Assembly: GCF_014654675.1 (NCBI RefSeq)
Contig: NZ_BNBC01000030.1
Location: forward strand, 8,467-72,466
DNA: 64,000 nucleotides
DNA from: Streptomyces spiralis
Lineage (GTDB): Bacteria; Actinomycetota; Actinomycetes; Streptomycetales; Streptomycetaceae
Direction: 5' to 3'
Below, piece after piece: positions 25,265-34,537 of the stretch. Each line of letters begins with the position of its first letter. Position 1 is the stretch's first letter. The position numbers and the translations under genes are program-made. A model generated the notes under the pieces. The model searched no databases. It saw only the letters and a program-made list of their open reading frames with translations, and was not told the origin of the DNA.

Positions 25265-27382
25265 TTACGGGCGTCGCGGGATGGCCTGTTCGGCCCAGAC
25301 GAGTTTGCCGACGGGAGTGTGACGGGTGCCCCAGCGGCGGGCCAGTTGCGCGACGAGGAAGAGCCCGCGGCCGCTTTCGTCGTAGGGCTGAGCGTGGTGC
25401 AGGCGTGGTGCGGTGGTGCTGGCGTCAGTGACCTCGCAGACCAGTGCCTGATGGCGGATCAGGTGCAGGCGGATGGGCCCTTTGGCATGGAGGACGGCGT
25501 TGGTGACCAGTTCGCTGACGATGAGCTCGGTGGTCGGCACCAGTTTCTCCAGTCCCCAACGTGCCAGCTGCCGGGTTGCCAGAGAACGTGCTGTTCCCGC
25601 GGAGGCTGTGTCGGCAGGCAGTTCCCATGAGGCGGTGTCGTGTGGGCCGAGTGAGCGGGTCCGGGCGAGGAGGAGCGTGACGTCGTCGGAGGGCCTTGTG
25701 GCCGGCATGGTGTCGATCAGGACGTGGGACAGTTCCTCCAGGGTGACGCCGGGCTGGGCGAGATGGGTGCTGAGGCGGTCGATGCCTTCGTCGATGTCGT
25801 GCCGGCGGTCCTCGATGAGGCCGTCGCTGAACAGGGCGATCACGCTCCCCTCGGGCAGTTCCAGCTCTGTGCTCTCGTACGGCAGCGTGGCCAGGCCCAG
25901 TGGTGGGCCGGCCGGGACGTCGGGGACGCTGACCTTGCCGTCGGGCCGGAGGATCGCCGGCGGGGGATGCCCGGCGCGGGCCGTGACGCAGGTGCGGGTG
26001 ACCGGGTCGTATACGGCGTAGAGGCAGGTGGCGCCGACGGAGGACGCGGGCGGCTCCTCGGCGGGGTCTTCTTGTGCCAGGCGGCTGACCACCTCGTTGA
26101 GGTGGCTGAGCAGTTCGCCGGGGGGAAGGTCGAGTTCAGCCAGGGTCCGTACCGCCATGCGCAGGCGCCCCATGGTTGCGGCGGCGTCGAGGCCGTGTCC
26201 GACCACGTCTCCCACGACGAGGGCCACCCGGGCGCCGGGCAGAGGGATGACGTCGAACCAGTCGCCGCCGACGCCTCCCTCGGCGTCCGCGGGCAGATAG
26301 CGGGTGACCACGTCGAGGGCGGCCCCGCCCGTCACATGGCGGGGGAGCAGGCTGCGCTGGAGCGCCAGGGCGGCGGTGCGTTCGCGTGTGTACCGCCTGG
26401 CGTTGTCCAGGCTGAGCGCTGCCCGGCGGACGAGTTCCTCGGCCAGGAGCAGGTCCTCTTCGTCGAACGGTGCGGGGTTGTCGCTACGGACGAAGACCGC
26501 AACGCCCAGCAGGACACCGCGGGCGTGCATGGGCACGACCATCAGGGAGTGCATCCCGTAGGTGCGGATCTTCTCGGCCCGTGCCGGGTCCAGGTCCAGC
26601 CGCGCCCGTGTGGATCCGGCCAGGTCGGGTTCGAGCAGGGAGCAGCCGGAGGACAGGACCTGGGTGAACGGTGACGTCTCGGCGACGTAGACCGCCTCCC
26701 CTCGGTCCCAGAGCGACTCCGGCGCGCCCGGGCGAACCGAGGCCAGCCCGGCGCGCCGGAAGACGGGTATCCGCCCGCCCGTCGGGCCGAGCCGGTCCAG
26801 GGGTTCCGCGCCGAGCCGTACCGCCTCGGTCAGTTCCACCGTCACGTAGTCCGCCAGAAACGGCACGGCGAAGTCCGCCAGTTCCTGACCCGTGCGCATG
26901 ACGTCCAGCGTGGTGCCGATGGTGGTGGCGGCGTCGCTGAGCAGGGCCAGGCGCCGCCCGGTCCACCGCCGGCCGGCCGGGTCCTGGACCAGGGAGCACA
27001 CACCCAGTGGCCGGCCGTCGGTGTCGTCGAGCCGGAAGAAGGAGACCGTAAGGGCACGCTCCGGGCGCCCGTCGCGCACAGCCGGTACGCGGTACTCCCG
27101 GCCGATCACCGGAGCGCCGTCGGCCAGGACCTGCTGCATCACCGTTTCCAGTGCGTCGGCGTCACCGCGCAGCGCCTGCGAGGGCCGTCGTCCCTGTCGT
27201 CGCGGGGCGGGGATGCCGTCCTGGCGTCCCAGTGCGGCGTTGACCCAGACGCAGTGCAGGTCGGTGTCCCAGACCGCCAGTCCCACTCCGGGGCGGCTCA
27301 CCAGGGATTCCAGGGTTGCTCTGCCTGCCGTGGACGCGGTGCGCAGGATGCCGTCCAGGCCGGCCGGTATCCGTGCGGTCAT
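25265..27382 (-). CDS. SpoIIE-type PP2C phosphatase with PAS, GAF and HATPase domains, 705 aa
   Basis: Domain order: PAS-like sensor (about 20-145; VGLAVWDTDLHCVWVN), GAF (about 165-335; IRTYGMHSLMVVPMHARGV), SpoIIE/PP2C phosphatase (about 350-560; GGVGGDWFDVIPLPG, VGDVVGHGLDAAATMG, IALFSDGLIEDRR), and a C-terminal anti-sigma-type HATPase (ELIVSELVTNAVLHA, GRGLFLVAQLARRWG). Streptomyces has many such proteins, which set partner-switching of sigma factors by dephosphorylating anti-anti-sigma proteins. No sigma or STAS gene is adjacent. The ATG overlaps the stop of the upstream oxidase frame by four bases (ATGA), so coupling is likely. Confidence 0.93.
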   Translation of the reverse strand: MTARIPAGLDGILRTASTAGRATLESLVSRPGVGLAVWDTDLHCVWVNAALGRQDGIPAPRRQGRRPSQALRGDADALETVMQQVLADGAPVIGREYRVPAVRDGRPERALTVSFFRLDDTDGRPLGVCSLVQDPAGRRWTGRRLALLSDAATTIGTTLDVMRTGQELADFAVPFLADYVTVELTEAVRLGAEPLDRLGPTGGRIPVFRRAGLASVRPGAPESLWDRGEAVYVAETSPFTQVLSSGCSLLEPDLAGSTRARLDLDPARAEKIRTYGMHSLMVVPMHARGVLLGVAVFVRSDNPAPFDEEDLLLAEELVRRAALSLDNARRYTRERTAALALQRSLLPRHVTGGAALDVVTRYLPADAEGGVGGDWFDVIPLPGARVALVVGDVVGHGLDAAATMGRLRMAVRTLAELDLPPGELLSHLNEVVSRLAQEDPAEEPPASSVGATCLYAVYDPVTRTCVTARAGHPPPAILRPDGKVSVPDVPAGPPLGLATLPYESTELELPEGSVIALFSDGLIEDRRHDIDEGIDRLSTHLAQPGVTLEELSHVLIDTMPATRPSDDVTLLLARTRSLGPHDTASWELPADTASAGTARSLATRQLARWGLEKLVPTTELIVSELVTNAVLHAKGPIRLHLIRHQALVCEVTDASTTAPRLHHAQPYDESGRGLFLVAQLARRWGTRHTPVGKLVWAEQAIPRRP

Positions 27383-28932
27383 GCCGGTTCCTTCCGGTTG
27401 GTTCGTGAGTTTCGTGAGTGAGGGAGTCCATGGGCGTCCATGGGCACCGTTCGGGGGCCGTGTGCCCGGCGGGCATGGTGCAGGGCTTCCCGCCGCACCC
27501 GAGAGCCCGCCTCAATCCGGTTTCGAGCCATGGGCCGACCGAGTGCCGCGCTGGGCGGGTGTGTCGTACCCGGTGGTGGGCAGCGGAGTGGGGGGCGAAG
27601 ACGCGGTCGGGGTCGTAGTGTTTCTTGGCCGCCAGAAAGCCGCCCGGTGTGGGGGCCGTAGGCGTGAGCGGCCTGGTCGTGGGCGTCGGGTCCGAGGAGT
27701 TGGGCATAGCCGCCGGGGAGCGCGTGGGGCGCAAGGGCGGCGGAGGTGGCGTCCGCCCAGGCACGGTGGTGGGAGGCGCGCCTGTCGCCGGGTGCCCAGA
27801 CCGCCACGATCTCGACGACGAAGTGGTCATGCCGCAGGCCGAAGGCGGTCGACTCCAGGGGCACGCGGGTGGCCGCCCCATGGAAGTGGTGGACGGCGAT
27901 CCCGGTCAGGGGCGAGGTCCTGGTGGCCGCGGCTTCGGCCAGTCCGGCGGTGGCGCCAGGAGTGAAGCGGGTGAGGGTCCGGGTGGCGATGGCGTAGTGG
28001 CGTCCGGCGGGAGCCCACTGCTCGTTCAGGCGCAGCATCTGTGCCAGGGGCATGGGCGCTGTCTGTGTCGACAGGGGCGATCCGAGCCGCTGGAGCGGGC
28101 TGATGGCCGCTTCGCCGTGGTCCGTGCTGCCGCTCCAGACGGGTGCGGGGAAGAGAGCGGGGCTGCCGTCCGGGCCCGAGACGAGTCCGCTCTGGACGGT
28201 CAGCTCGTCCGGTGCGGCGGCGAGGAAGGCGTTCAGGCGTTCCCAGACACGTGCTGCGCGGGGCAGCGGATAGGTGATCAGCCCGGCCACGAGGCGGGGC
28301 ACAGGGTGCAGCCGGATCCGCAGGGAGGTGACCGCGCCGAAGTTGCCGCCTCCGCCGCGCAGTGCCCAGTACAGCTCCGGTTCGCGGTCGGGATCGGCGG
28401 TGACGAGGCGCCCGTCGGCGAGGACGACGTCGGCGGCCAGGAGGTTGTCCAGGGCCAGACCGGCGCGCCCGTTGAGGGGTCCGTAGCCTCCGGCGAGCGT
28501 CAGCCCGGTCATGCCGACGCCGGCGACCGTCCCGGTGGCGGGGCACAGCCCGTACGGGGCGGTGGCCGTGACCACGTCCCCGGCGGTGGCGCCGCCCTGC
28601 ACGATGGCGGTGCGCCTGCGGGGGTCGATGACGACCTGCCGCATCGAGGACAGGTCGACGACCAGGCCGCCGGGGCAGAGCGATCGCCCGGCCCAGTCGT
28701 GTCCGCCGCCGCGTACCGACAGGGGCGGCCCATTGCCGCGTGCGGCGAGAACCGCTGCCTGCACCTGGGCCGGGGTCCGGGGGCGCACGATCAGCGCGGG
28801 CCGGTGCCGTACGGCTCCGTTCCACAGCCGGATGCCCTGTTGGTAGCCGGGGCCGTCGGTAAGAACCTGTTCCGGGTCCAGTTGTGTCAGCAGTTCCCTG
28901 ACGGCGCCGCGCACCGGGGTGGGGTTCTGCAT
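27379..28932 (-). CDS. FAD-linked oxidase (berberine-bridge-enzyme type), C-terminus frame-disrupted
   Basis: ATG 28932 follows AAGGAG perfectly. The FAD-binding PCMH domain is clear: PLSVRGGGHDWAGRSLCPGG with the His that normally bonds FAD, GMTGLTLAGGYGPLNGRAGL, and ALRGGGGNFGAVTS. The substrate domain follows to about residue 425. The BBE end motif LAAKKHYDPDRVFAPHS lies in a different frame (about 27580-27640), and the expected tail LPTTGYDTPAQRG in the third frame, with a natural stop at 27512-27514. Two frameshifts are therefore present; the long frame to 27379 has a non-homologous tail. The family oxidises alcohols or sugars. The gene is possibly inactive, or the sequence has errors. 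Confidence 0.8.
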   Translation of the reverse strand: MQNPTPVRGAVRELLTQLDPEQVLTDGPGYQQGIRLWNGAVRHRPALIVRPRTPAQVQAAVLAARGNGPPLSVRGGGHDWAGRSLCPGGLVVDLSSMRQVVIDPRRRTAIVQGGATAGDVVTATAPYGLCPATGTVAGVGMTGLTLAGGYGPLNGRAGLALDNLLAADVVLADGRLVTADPDREPELYWALRGGGGNFGAVTSLRIRLHPVPRLVAGLITYPLPRAARVWERLNAFLAAAPDELTVQSGLVSGPDGSPALFPAPVWSGSTDHGEAAISPLQRLGSPLSTQTAPMPLAQMLRLNEQWAPAGRHYAIATRTLTRFTPGATAGLAEAAATRTSPLTGIAVHHFHGAATRVPLESTAFGLRHDHFVVEIVAVWAPGDRRASHHRAWADATSAALAPHALPGGYAQLLGPDAHDQAAHAYGPHTGRLSGGQETLRPRPRLRPPLRCPPPGTTHPPSAALGRPMARNRIEAGSRVRREALHHARRAHGPRTVPMDAHGLPHSRNSRTNRKEPA

Positions 28933-29064
28933 GGTTGTCTCCTTGAATCCGACGGAGAGGGGGAGCCATGAGCGGGGAGAGGACCTGCCCGAGCCAGTCC
29001 GCCGGGGGGATGGTTGAGCAGGCGCGCGGCGTAAGCCGGGACAACAGGCCGGTGGGACGAGGGT

Positions 29065-29531
29065 TACTTCGCGATCCGGGTGGACGGCATTGCCGTAGCG
29101 GCCCGGGTCTCACCCGCGACCGTGTGCACGGTGACCGGCGGCAAGCAGGGGCTGCTGCGCCGTACACTCATCGACGCGTGGCCTGTGGCATCGGTTGGCG
29201 AGGAGGCCCGTAGGCGCATCGAGGCGCTCGACGACGCCGCGCAGATGGTTTGCGGTCCGTCGCCGCGCTCATCCGGAGCATGCGGCGGGACCACGACGAC
29301 ACCACGCACGTGGTGATCGCGTCCGCACACCACGCCGAGACCGGGCCGAGGTCCTCGCCACGGCGACCGCCCGCCGCCGCGCGGGTGAGGCGCTCGTCCC
29401 TGGCGTCGCGCCGGCCTGGGCCGCGTCCTGCGGGACGGCCTCGACGCCGACAGGGCTGTGGACACCCTCTGGTTCTTTTCGGCTGCTGCGGCCTCTTCAC
29501 CCTCGTCGAGGACAACGTCGTGGACCTGTGA
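29065..29531 (+). pseudogene. TetR-family regulator, multiply frameshifted ghost
   Basis: The HTH remains readable as VDGIAVAARVSPATVCTVTG then GGKQGLLRRTLIDAW (29080-29190). The ligand-domain helices appear in other frames: LIRSMRRDHDDTTHVVIASA, then AEVLATATARRRAGE, then DADRAVDTLWFF and FTLVEDN near 29520. At least two frame changes separate them, so no intact protein is made. It may once have controlled the neighbouring hydrolase or oxidase. Confidence 0.65.
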
Positions 29532-29596
29532 CGAAGCCATGCTGTGCGGCGCGAGCCGCCGACGGCGCTGCCCCGGGCACGACCGCCGCCTTCACC

Positions 29597-30460
29597 TCAC
29601 CGGGTGTCCGCCGCGCGCGGCCGGTCGAGGAACTCGTTGACGCGCGCCGCGAAGAGCTGTGCGTACTGGAAGAGGAAACCGTGCCCGGAGTCCGGGTAGA
29701 TCACCAACTCGGCGCCGGGGAGCAGCTGGGACATGATGAAGGAGTTGACCGTGGGGATCATGACGTCGTCGTTGCCGTTGGCGACGAGCACAGGCAGGGT
29801 CAGGTGTCCCAGCGAGTCGTACGCGCCGTCGCCATCGGCCGATGACCAGTGTGCGATCGCGTCGATCTGCCGCTCGTAGGACTCGGCCGGGACCTCCGGC
29901 TCGCGCTGCGGCCGCTGGTGCGTGCGTTCCCACACCTCCTCGGCGGCGCGCGAACCTGCCGCGGACCGGGTGAAGAACAGCGCCCGCAGTGCAGCCTGGT
30001 CCATGGCAGGTGCCGACCTCAAGGGCGCCACCTGGGGCTTGGAGGGCAGGATGCCCTCGCCGGCGCCCGGACCCGTCCCGGCCAGGACCAGGCGCCTGAC
30101 CAGCTCGGGATGGGTCAGAGTCAGCCGTTGGGCGACGTATCCGCCCAGAGAGAAACCCAGGAGGTCGACGGGCGGGTCGCCGACCGCGGCGATGAAGGTG
30201 GCCGCTGCGTCCGCCATCTCGGTGATCGTGCCGGGTGTACGGCCTTCCGATCTTCCGACTCCGGCGTTGTCGAACAGGATGACGGGCCGCGCCTCGGCGA
30301 GGGCGTCGACGAACAGCGGGTCCCAGTCGTCCATCGTGCCGCGGAACCGGCTCAGCAGGACCAGAGGAACGCCGTCCTGGCGGCCGAAGCGGCGATAGGC
30401 GAAGCGTGTGCCGTTCAGTTTCGTGAACAGGTCCGGCGCCGCGAGTGAGGGCGAGGTCAT
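29597..30460 (-). CDS. Alpha/beta hydrolase, 287 aa
   Basis: ATG 30460 (MTSPSLAAPDLFTKLNGTRF) has AAAGGA upstream; an in-frame ATG at 30496 lacks a site. The fold is evident: VILFDNAGVGRSEG after strand 4, the nucleophile elbow LLGFSLGGYVAQ with Ser in GFSLGG, a late Asp in NGNDDVMIP, and His in YPDSGHGFLFQY. The oxyanion region reads LLSRFRGTMDDWDP instead of HG. It resembles the peroxidase-like hydrolases of this superfamily, cytoplasmic. It is divergent from the IclR gene across 230 bp that includes an AT-rich patch (30565-30600), so IclR control is plausible. Confidence 0.88.
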   Translation of the reverse strand: MTSPSLAAPDLFTKLNGTRFAYRRFGRQDGVPLVLLSRFRGTMDDWDPLFVDALAEARPVILFDNAGVGRSEGRTPGTITEMADAAATFIAAVGDPPVDLLGFSLGGYVAQRLTLTHPELVRRLVLAGTGPGAGEGILPSKPQVAPLRSAPAMDQAALRALFFTRSAAGSRAAEEVWERTHQRPQREPEVPAESYERQIDAIAHWSSADGDGAYDSLGHLTLPVLVANGNDDVMIPTVNSFIMSQLLPGAELVIYPDSGHGFLFQYAQLFAARVNEFLDRPRAADTR

Positions 30461-30690
30461 CACGCCGTCCTTTCGTGAGGTGGTCGGTACATGCACTGTC
30501 GGCCGCGCGGCCTCCCGTTGTACGCCTCAGTCGGCATTTCCGTACCGCCTGAGCAAAGAACCACCCCATATGCGAATATACGGGATTAGACGGAACCCTT
30601 TTCCGTGGGCGGCAGTGGCGGTCATGGCACGGGCCCACGCCCCGGAGCATCGGGCCCGGGCGCTGGGGGGCGGACTGAAGGAGCGGGGTG

Positions 30691-31452
30691 ATGTCGACAC
30701 TCGCAAAGGCCGGTCGCGTGCTGGACCTGTTCACCCAGGCAGCTCCAGAGTGGGGAGTCAGCGATGTCGCTGCCGCGCTGGGCATGCCCAGGTCCACCGC
30801 CCATTCCCTGCTCACCGGACTCACGGAGGCCGGACTGCTGCAGGTCCGCCGTCGGGGCCGATACGAACTCGGCTGGCGCGCCTTCGAACTGGGGGAGGTG
30901 CAGCGCACGTCGTCGGCCCTGATCAGCGCCGCGCACCCCGTCATGGAGGCCGCGGCCCGCCGGCTCGGCGAGACCGTCTGTGTTGCGGTATTCCTGCGCG
31001 GCAGCGTGCTGTTCATCGACAAGGTCGTGGGCGAGGCCCCCCTGTCGGTCCTCGGACCGCGGGTGGGCACGCGCTACGAGGCCCACGCCTTCCCCTCGGG
31101 CAGGCTCCTGCTCGCCGCCCGCCCGCCGGCACAGGCCGAGCGGCAACTGCGCGCGCAGCCGCTGCGCACCCTCACCACTCGTGCTCTGGTCGACGTCGAT
31201 GACCTGATGCGGCAATTGGAAGAAATCCGGAATACCGGAATTTCCTTCGACTATGGGGAATCCACCACGGACGTCGGAAGTGTGGCCGCAGGCATTCACG
31301 GCCCTCGCACGGAGATAGTCGCCTCCCTCAGCATCAGTGCCCCGATGCGCCGATTCACCCGGCACGAGTCGGCTCTCGTCGTCGCGGTACGGGGAGCGGC
31401 GACGCAGGTGGCGGAGCGGCTACGTGCCGCGGAGCACCCTGCCAGGCGATAA
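30691..31452 (+). CDS. IclR-family transcriptional regulator, 253 aa
   Basis: ATG 30691 follows GGAGCGGGGTG. Winged HTH at residues 5-65 (WGVSDVAAALGMPRSTAHSL, GLLQVRRRGRYELG). The IclR ligand-binding GAF-like domain follows from about 80 to 245 (ETVCVAVFLRGSVLFIDKV; FPSGRLLLAARP; YGESTTDVGSVAAGI). Length is normal. IclR proteins usually control a neighbouring catabolic operon; candidates are the divergent hydrolase and the thioesterase-like gene 230 bp downstream. Start choice: a GTG one codon earlier overlaps and cannot be excluded. Confidence 0.9.
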   Translation: MSTLAKAGRVLDLFTQAAPEWGVSDVAAALGMPRSTAHSLLTGLTEAGLLQVRRRGRYELGWRAFELGEVQRTSSALISAAHPVMEAAARRLGETVCVAVFLRGSVLFIDKVVGEAPLSVLGPRVGTRYEAHAFPSGRLLLAARPPAQAERQLRAQPLRTLTTRALVDVDDLMRQLEEIRNTGISFDYGESTTDVGSVAAGIHGPRTEIVASLSISAPMRRFTRHESALVVAVRGAATQVAERLRAAEHPARR

Positions 31453-31681
31453 ACACACCGCCGCGGCAAGAACGGCCGACGCCGGCGCAGGCGAAGGACG
31501 CAGCGCCGCACACCGGCTCAGGCGTCCTGGTACGAGCCGCTCTCCACGTAACGCTGCGTTTTCCGCAATGCCGGAAAGGCGCCCGCTCGCCGCCTCTGCG
31601 CTCCACCGACTCGCTTTCCGTTTCACCGCGCACCCCTCTACCTTTGGTTCAAAATGCGAACTTACTATTCAAGGGGGCGAC

Positions 31682-32542
31682 ATGCCCGATTCGTTTCGAC
31701 ACAGTCTCGGCACCCCCACAGGCGGTGCCTCGACGGCCCCTCCCGACACGGCCTGGCCCCGGACCGACGCCACCGTCCACATCGACCGCTCCTGGTCGTC
31801 CTGGTACGGCGCCCACAGCGGATACGTGGCCGCCCTGGCGCTCACTGCCATGCACGACTGCCTCGCCGGACGGACCGGGCACCCCGTTCCGGTCCGCACC
31901 GTGGGCGCGCACTTCCTGGCCCCGGTGGACGAGGACCCTCTGCGCTTCGCGCCCCGGGTCCTGCGCGAAGGCCGCCGCACATCGATGTCCTCGGTCATCG
32001 CGCTGCAGGGCGGTGCGCCGGTCCTGACGGGTTCCGCGGTGTTCGGACGGAGCGGCAGCGGCCCCGCCTACACCGACCTTCCCGTGCCTCCCGTACCGAA
32101 CCCCGTGGACTGTCCGTCGTTCACCCTCCCGCGTGACCTGGCGCTCTTCGCGTCCCACCTGGAGATCCACCCGGCCACAGACGCCCGCCCGCTCGGCGGC
32201 GGAGAGCGCGCCGAGCTCCTGGCGTGGATACGCTTCGCCGACCACAGACCGCTGGAGGCTCGGACACTGGTGGTCCTCGCCGATGCCCTGCCGCCCGCGC
32301 TCTTCGCCCTGTGGACCGCGCCGCGGCCGGTACCCACGGTCGAACTGACCGTGCACTTCACCGACGCACTGGACGCCCGCCCCGCCCAGGACTGGGCGCT
32401 TGTACGCATCCGCACCGAGCATGCCGGCAGCGACTGGGCCATTGAGAACAGCGCCATCTGGTCCACCGACGGCCGATTGCTCGCCCTCGCCCGCCAGGCA
32501 CGCGCCATCCGTGAGAAGTTCGGAGCCCCGCGTGCGGGCTGA
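31682..32542 (+). CDS. TesB-like acyl-CoA thioesterase (double hotdog), 286 aa
   Basis: ATG 31682 follows AAGGGGG. The protein has two hotdog-like halves: the first around residues 35-125 (HSGYVAALALTAMHDCL; VGAHFLAPVDEDPLRF), the second from about 180 (LLAWIRFADHRPLEARTLVV; TVELTVHFTDAL), ending WAIENSAIWSTDGRLLALAR. This arrangement and length match actinobacterial thioesterase-family proteins hydrolysing acyl-CoA. Substrate chain unknown. It lies after the IclR gene in the same orientation but with its own AT-rich upstream region (31640-31675). Confidence 0.8.
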   Translation: MPDSFRHSLGTPTGGASTAPPDTAWPRTDATVHIDRSWSSWYGAHSGYVAALALTAMHDCLAGRTGHPVPVRTVGAHFLAPVDEDPLRFAPRVLREGRRTSMSSVIALQGGAPVLTGSAVFGRSGSGPAYTDLPVPPVPNPVDCPSFTLPRDLALFASHLEIHPATDARPLGGGERAELLAWIRFADHRPLEARTLVVLADALPPALFALWTAPRPVPTVELTVHFTDALDARPAQDWALVRIRTEHAGSDWAIENSAIWSTDGRLLALARQARAIREKFGAPRAG

Positions 32543-32669
32543 CCCCGTCCAAGCGTGGATTTTGCCTTGACAAGTTCCGAGCGCATACCTGGTCGTCCAG
32601 GACCACCGCCGCGGGTTCTCCTCGCCGACGCGGGAGTGTTCCGCTGATCCAGCTGCGCTGCACCAAGAC

Positions 32670-33069
32670 GCCCTTGGTGCAGCTCACGCACCGTTTCCGC
32701 GACCGGGGCGAGGGCTGCGGCATCGACCGCGTCGAGCTGCTCGAGGAGACATCCGCGGGCGTCGGTCTCGGTGCTCGGCGTATGCAGACTCGTGATCGGC
32801 ACCCGCCGGACCAGCTCCACCAGCAGCCGGCGTGCCCTTTCCAGTCCGGCCGTGGGGAACTCCGCCTGGAGCCTGTCCACGAGCACGCCCGCACGGATCG
32901 GCCCCCGAGCCACAGGGAGGACCGCGCGCAGCGGCTCGGTCAGGGCCAGGGACGCCTCGACCGCGCGAGTCCGATCGTCCCGTACGTCGGGCTGGAAGGG
33001 CACACACCGGCAAACAAGCCGAAAGGCGTCGCCCGCCCGATGCTGGCGGCGTATCAGACAGCGCGCCAC
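32670..33069 (-). pseudogene. Lantibiotic dehydratase (LanB-type) internal fragment
   Basis: Minus-strand frame reads RLVCRCVPFQPDVRDDRTRA, then AGVLVDRLQAEFPTAGLERA, RRLLVELVRRVPITSLHTPS and LLEQLDAVDAAALAPVAETV. This matches the middle of the LanB N-terminal glutamylation domain, where similar segments end ...LITSLRPPMT.TDPLGHLL. Both ends are missing and the match fades after about 32680. Class I lanthipeptide dehydratases activate Ser/Thr by tRNA-dependent glutamylation. No LanC, precursor or transporter remains nearby. Frame open but without a plausible start. Confidence 0.6.
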
Positions 33070-33246
33070 GGACAGCGCCGCGCGGCCGCGCGCAGGAGAG
33101 CGGCTGTGCCAGTTCGGAACGCCGTGGGCGGAACAGCGACCAACTACCTCCAGAGCGTGAAAGGAACGGCCGGCTGATGCCGCCGTGCCCGGGGCACCGG
33201 CCGCGTCGTCAGGCGGCCAGGACGTTATCGCCTGCGGTGGTATACG

Positions 33247-33516
33247 TCAGCATGGGTCCGAGTCGGGCGTCGGGGTCCTCTCGCGGCTGGTTCCCTTCGA
33301 ACGCCCCAGTTCCTTGATGAGCCGGTAGTCCAATTCCCTGGCCCATTTCCGGGTGAGGAAGGAGACGATCTCCTCGCGTTCGTCGACGACTTCGGCGCGG
33401 TTGCGCCAGCGGCTGTCGACGGTGTAGGCGAGGGCCACACGCTCGGGGTCCCGGTTGTTCCACGCGTCGTCGGCGAGGCGGAACTTCTCGATCGGATTCC
33501 GGGAACCCTCGGTCAC
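33247..33516 (-). pseudogene. NTF2-like protein (DUF1348 type), C-terminally truncated
   Basis: The 89-residue frame starts at GTG 33516. It matches the family well for the first 69 residues: DDAWNNRDPERVALAYTVDS, RWRNRAEVVDEREEIVSFLT and RKWARELDYRLIKEL. Where intact proteins continue with WAF..NRIAVRF and about 80 more residues, this one reads GRSKGTSRERT and stops. The break at about 33305 borders the LanB fragment's debris field. Inactive unless the N-terminal half alone has a role. Confidence 0.7.
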
Positions 33517-33545
33517 GGCCCGAGTCGCGAGACGACGCGGCGCTG

Positions 33546-34463
33546 TCAGGGGACGAGGACGATCCGGCCGCGGACACTGCCCTTGGCCATCGCCTCGTAT
33601 GCATCGGCGGCTTCGTCGAGCGGCGCGACGGAGTGGACGCGAGCCGGCAGTTCTCCCGTCGCCACCCGTGCGAGCAAGCCGGCGAGAAGCGCTCCGTCGG
33701 GATGTGCGACCAGGACCTCGACCGCGACGCCGCGCTCCTCGGGGAGCCGCGAGGCCGGTTGGACGCCGACGAAACGGCCATCGTCGCGTACGGCCCGAAG
33801 GGCATGCTCCTGCAGGGCTCCGGCGTCGGCAACGGCGTCCCAGCCGTGCCCGGGTTCGGTGGCGAAGTCGACGCCGATGCCCCGGACGAACGGCTCGTCG
33901 GCCGCTCGGGCCATCCCGGTCACCTGCCAGCCGCGGTCCTGGGCGAGTACGGCGACGTGCGCCCCCACCGCACCGGCCGCGCCGGTCACCAGCAGGCGCC
34001 GAGCCTTGCTCGGCGCCTCACCGAGGAGGTTCACGAGCTGGGCTGCGGCGGTGGCGTTGAGCGGCACCGTCGCCGCCTCGACCAGGTCCATGCTCTCGGG
34101 GACGACGGCGGCATTGGCGGCGGCGACGACGAGGTGCTCGGCATGGGATCCGTGGTCGCGGTCGAAACCGTCGATGAACCCGGCAACACGGGTGCCCACG
34201 GGCAGCCCGACGCCGGGTCCGGCCGCATCGACAGTGCCTGCGAAGTCCCAGCCGAGACCGGTGTGGTCCGGCTGGTGGACCAGTCCGAGCCGGTGAAAGA
34301 CGCCGTCGGCCACGCCGACGTCGACGGGGTTGATCGCCGCGGCGGCAATCTTGACGCGGATCTCCGCCGGCCCCGGCTCGGCCAGGGGGACGTCGACGAT
34401 CTCGATCGAGCGGGGCCCGGACGGAACGCGGACCACGGCCCGCCGGGATGTCGCCTGACTCAT
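33546..34463 (-). CDS. NADP-dependent quinone oxidoreductase-like MDR protein, 305 aa
   Basis: ATG 34463 (MSQATSRRAVVRVPSGPRSI) has AAGGAG upstream. The zinc-less MDR pattern is clear: GroES-like domain (AAAINPVDVGVADGVF; TGLGWDFAGTVDAAGPGVG) and nucleotide-binding domain (LLVTGAAGAVGAHVAVLA). The C-terminus is DEAADAYEAMAKGSVRGRIV. Zinc ligands are absent. These enzymes reduce quinones or enones and are commonly under HxlR control, as expected from the divergent HxlR gene and the two palindromes between them. Role: probable response to electrophilic or quinone stress. Confidence 0.9.
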   Translation of the reverse strand: MSQATSRRAVVRVPSGPRSIEIVDVPLAEPGPAEIRVKIAAAAINPVDVGVADGVFHRLGLVHQPDHTGLGWDFAGTVDAAGPGVGLPVGTRVAGFIDGFDRDHGSHAEHLVVAAANAAVVPESMDLVEAATVPLNATAAAQLVNLLGEAPSKARRLLVTGAAGAVGAHVAVLAQDRGWQVTGMARAADEPFVRGIGVDFATEPGHGWDAVADAGALQEHALRAVRDDGRFVGVQPASRLPEERGVAVEVLVAHPDGALLAGLLARVATGELPARVHSVAPLDEAADAYEAMAKGSVRGRIVLVP

Positions 34464-34537
34464 GTCATCTGCTCCTTGGTGAACGTCTTGCGAGGTGGTC
34501 CTGCACTTGCTGTGGTGCAGCACCACCATGGGATACT

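Noticed and set aside
27420..27445. Direct repeat GTCCATGGGC twice near the phosphatase start as a regulatory element
   Set aside because: Only two 10-bp copies within decayed oxidase sequence; probably chance.
30565..30600. AT-rich patch between the hydrolase and IclR genes as an IclR palindrome
   Set aside because: CCCATAT/ATATACGGG arms do not match closely enough to call an operator; only a promoter region is likely.
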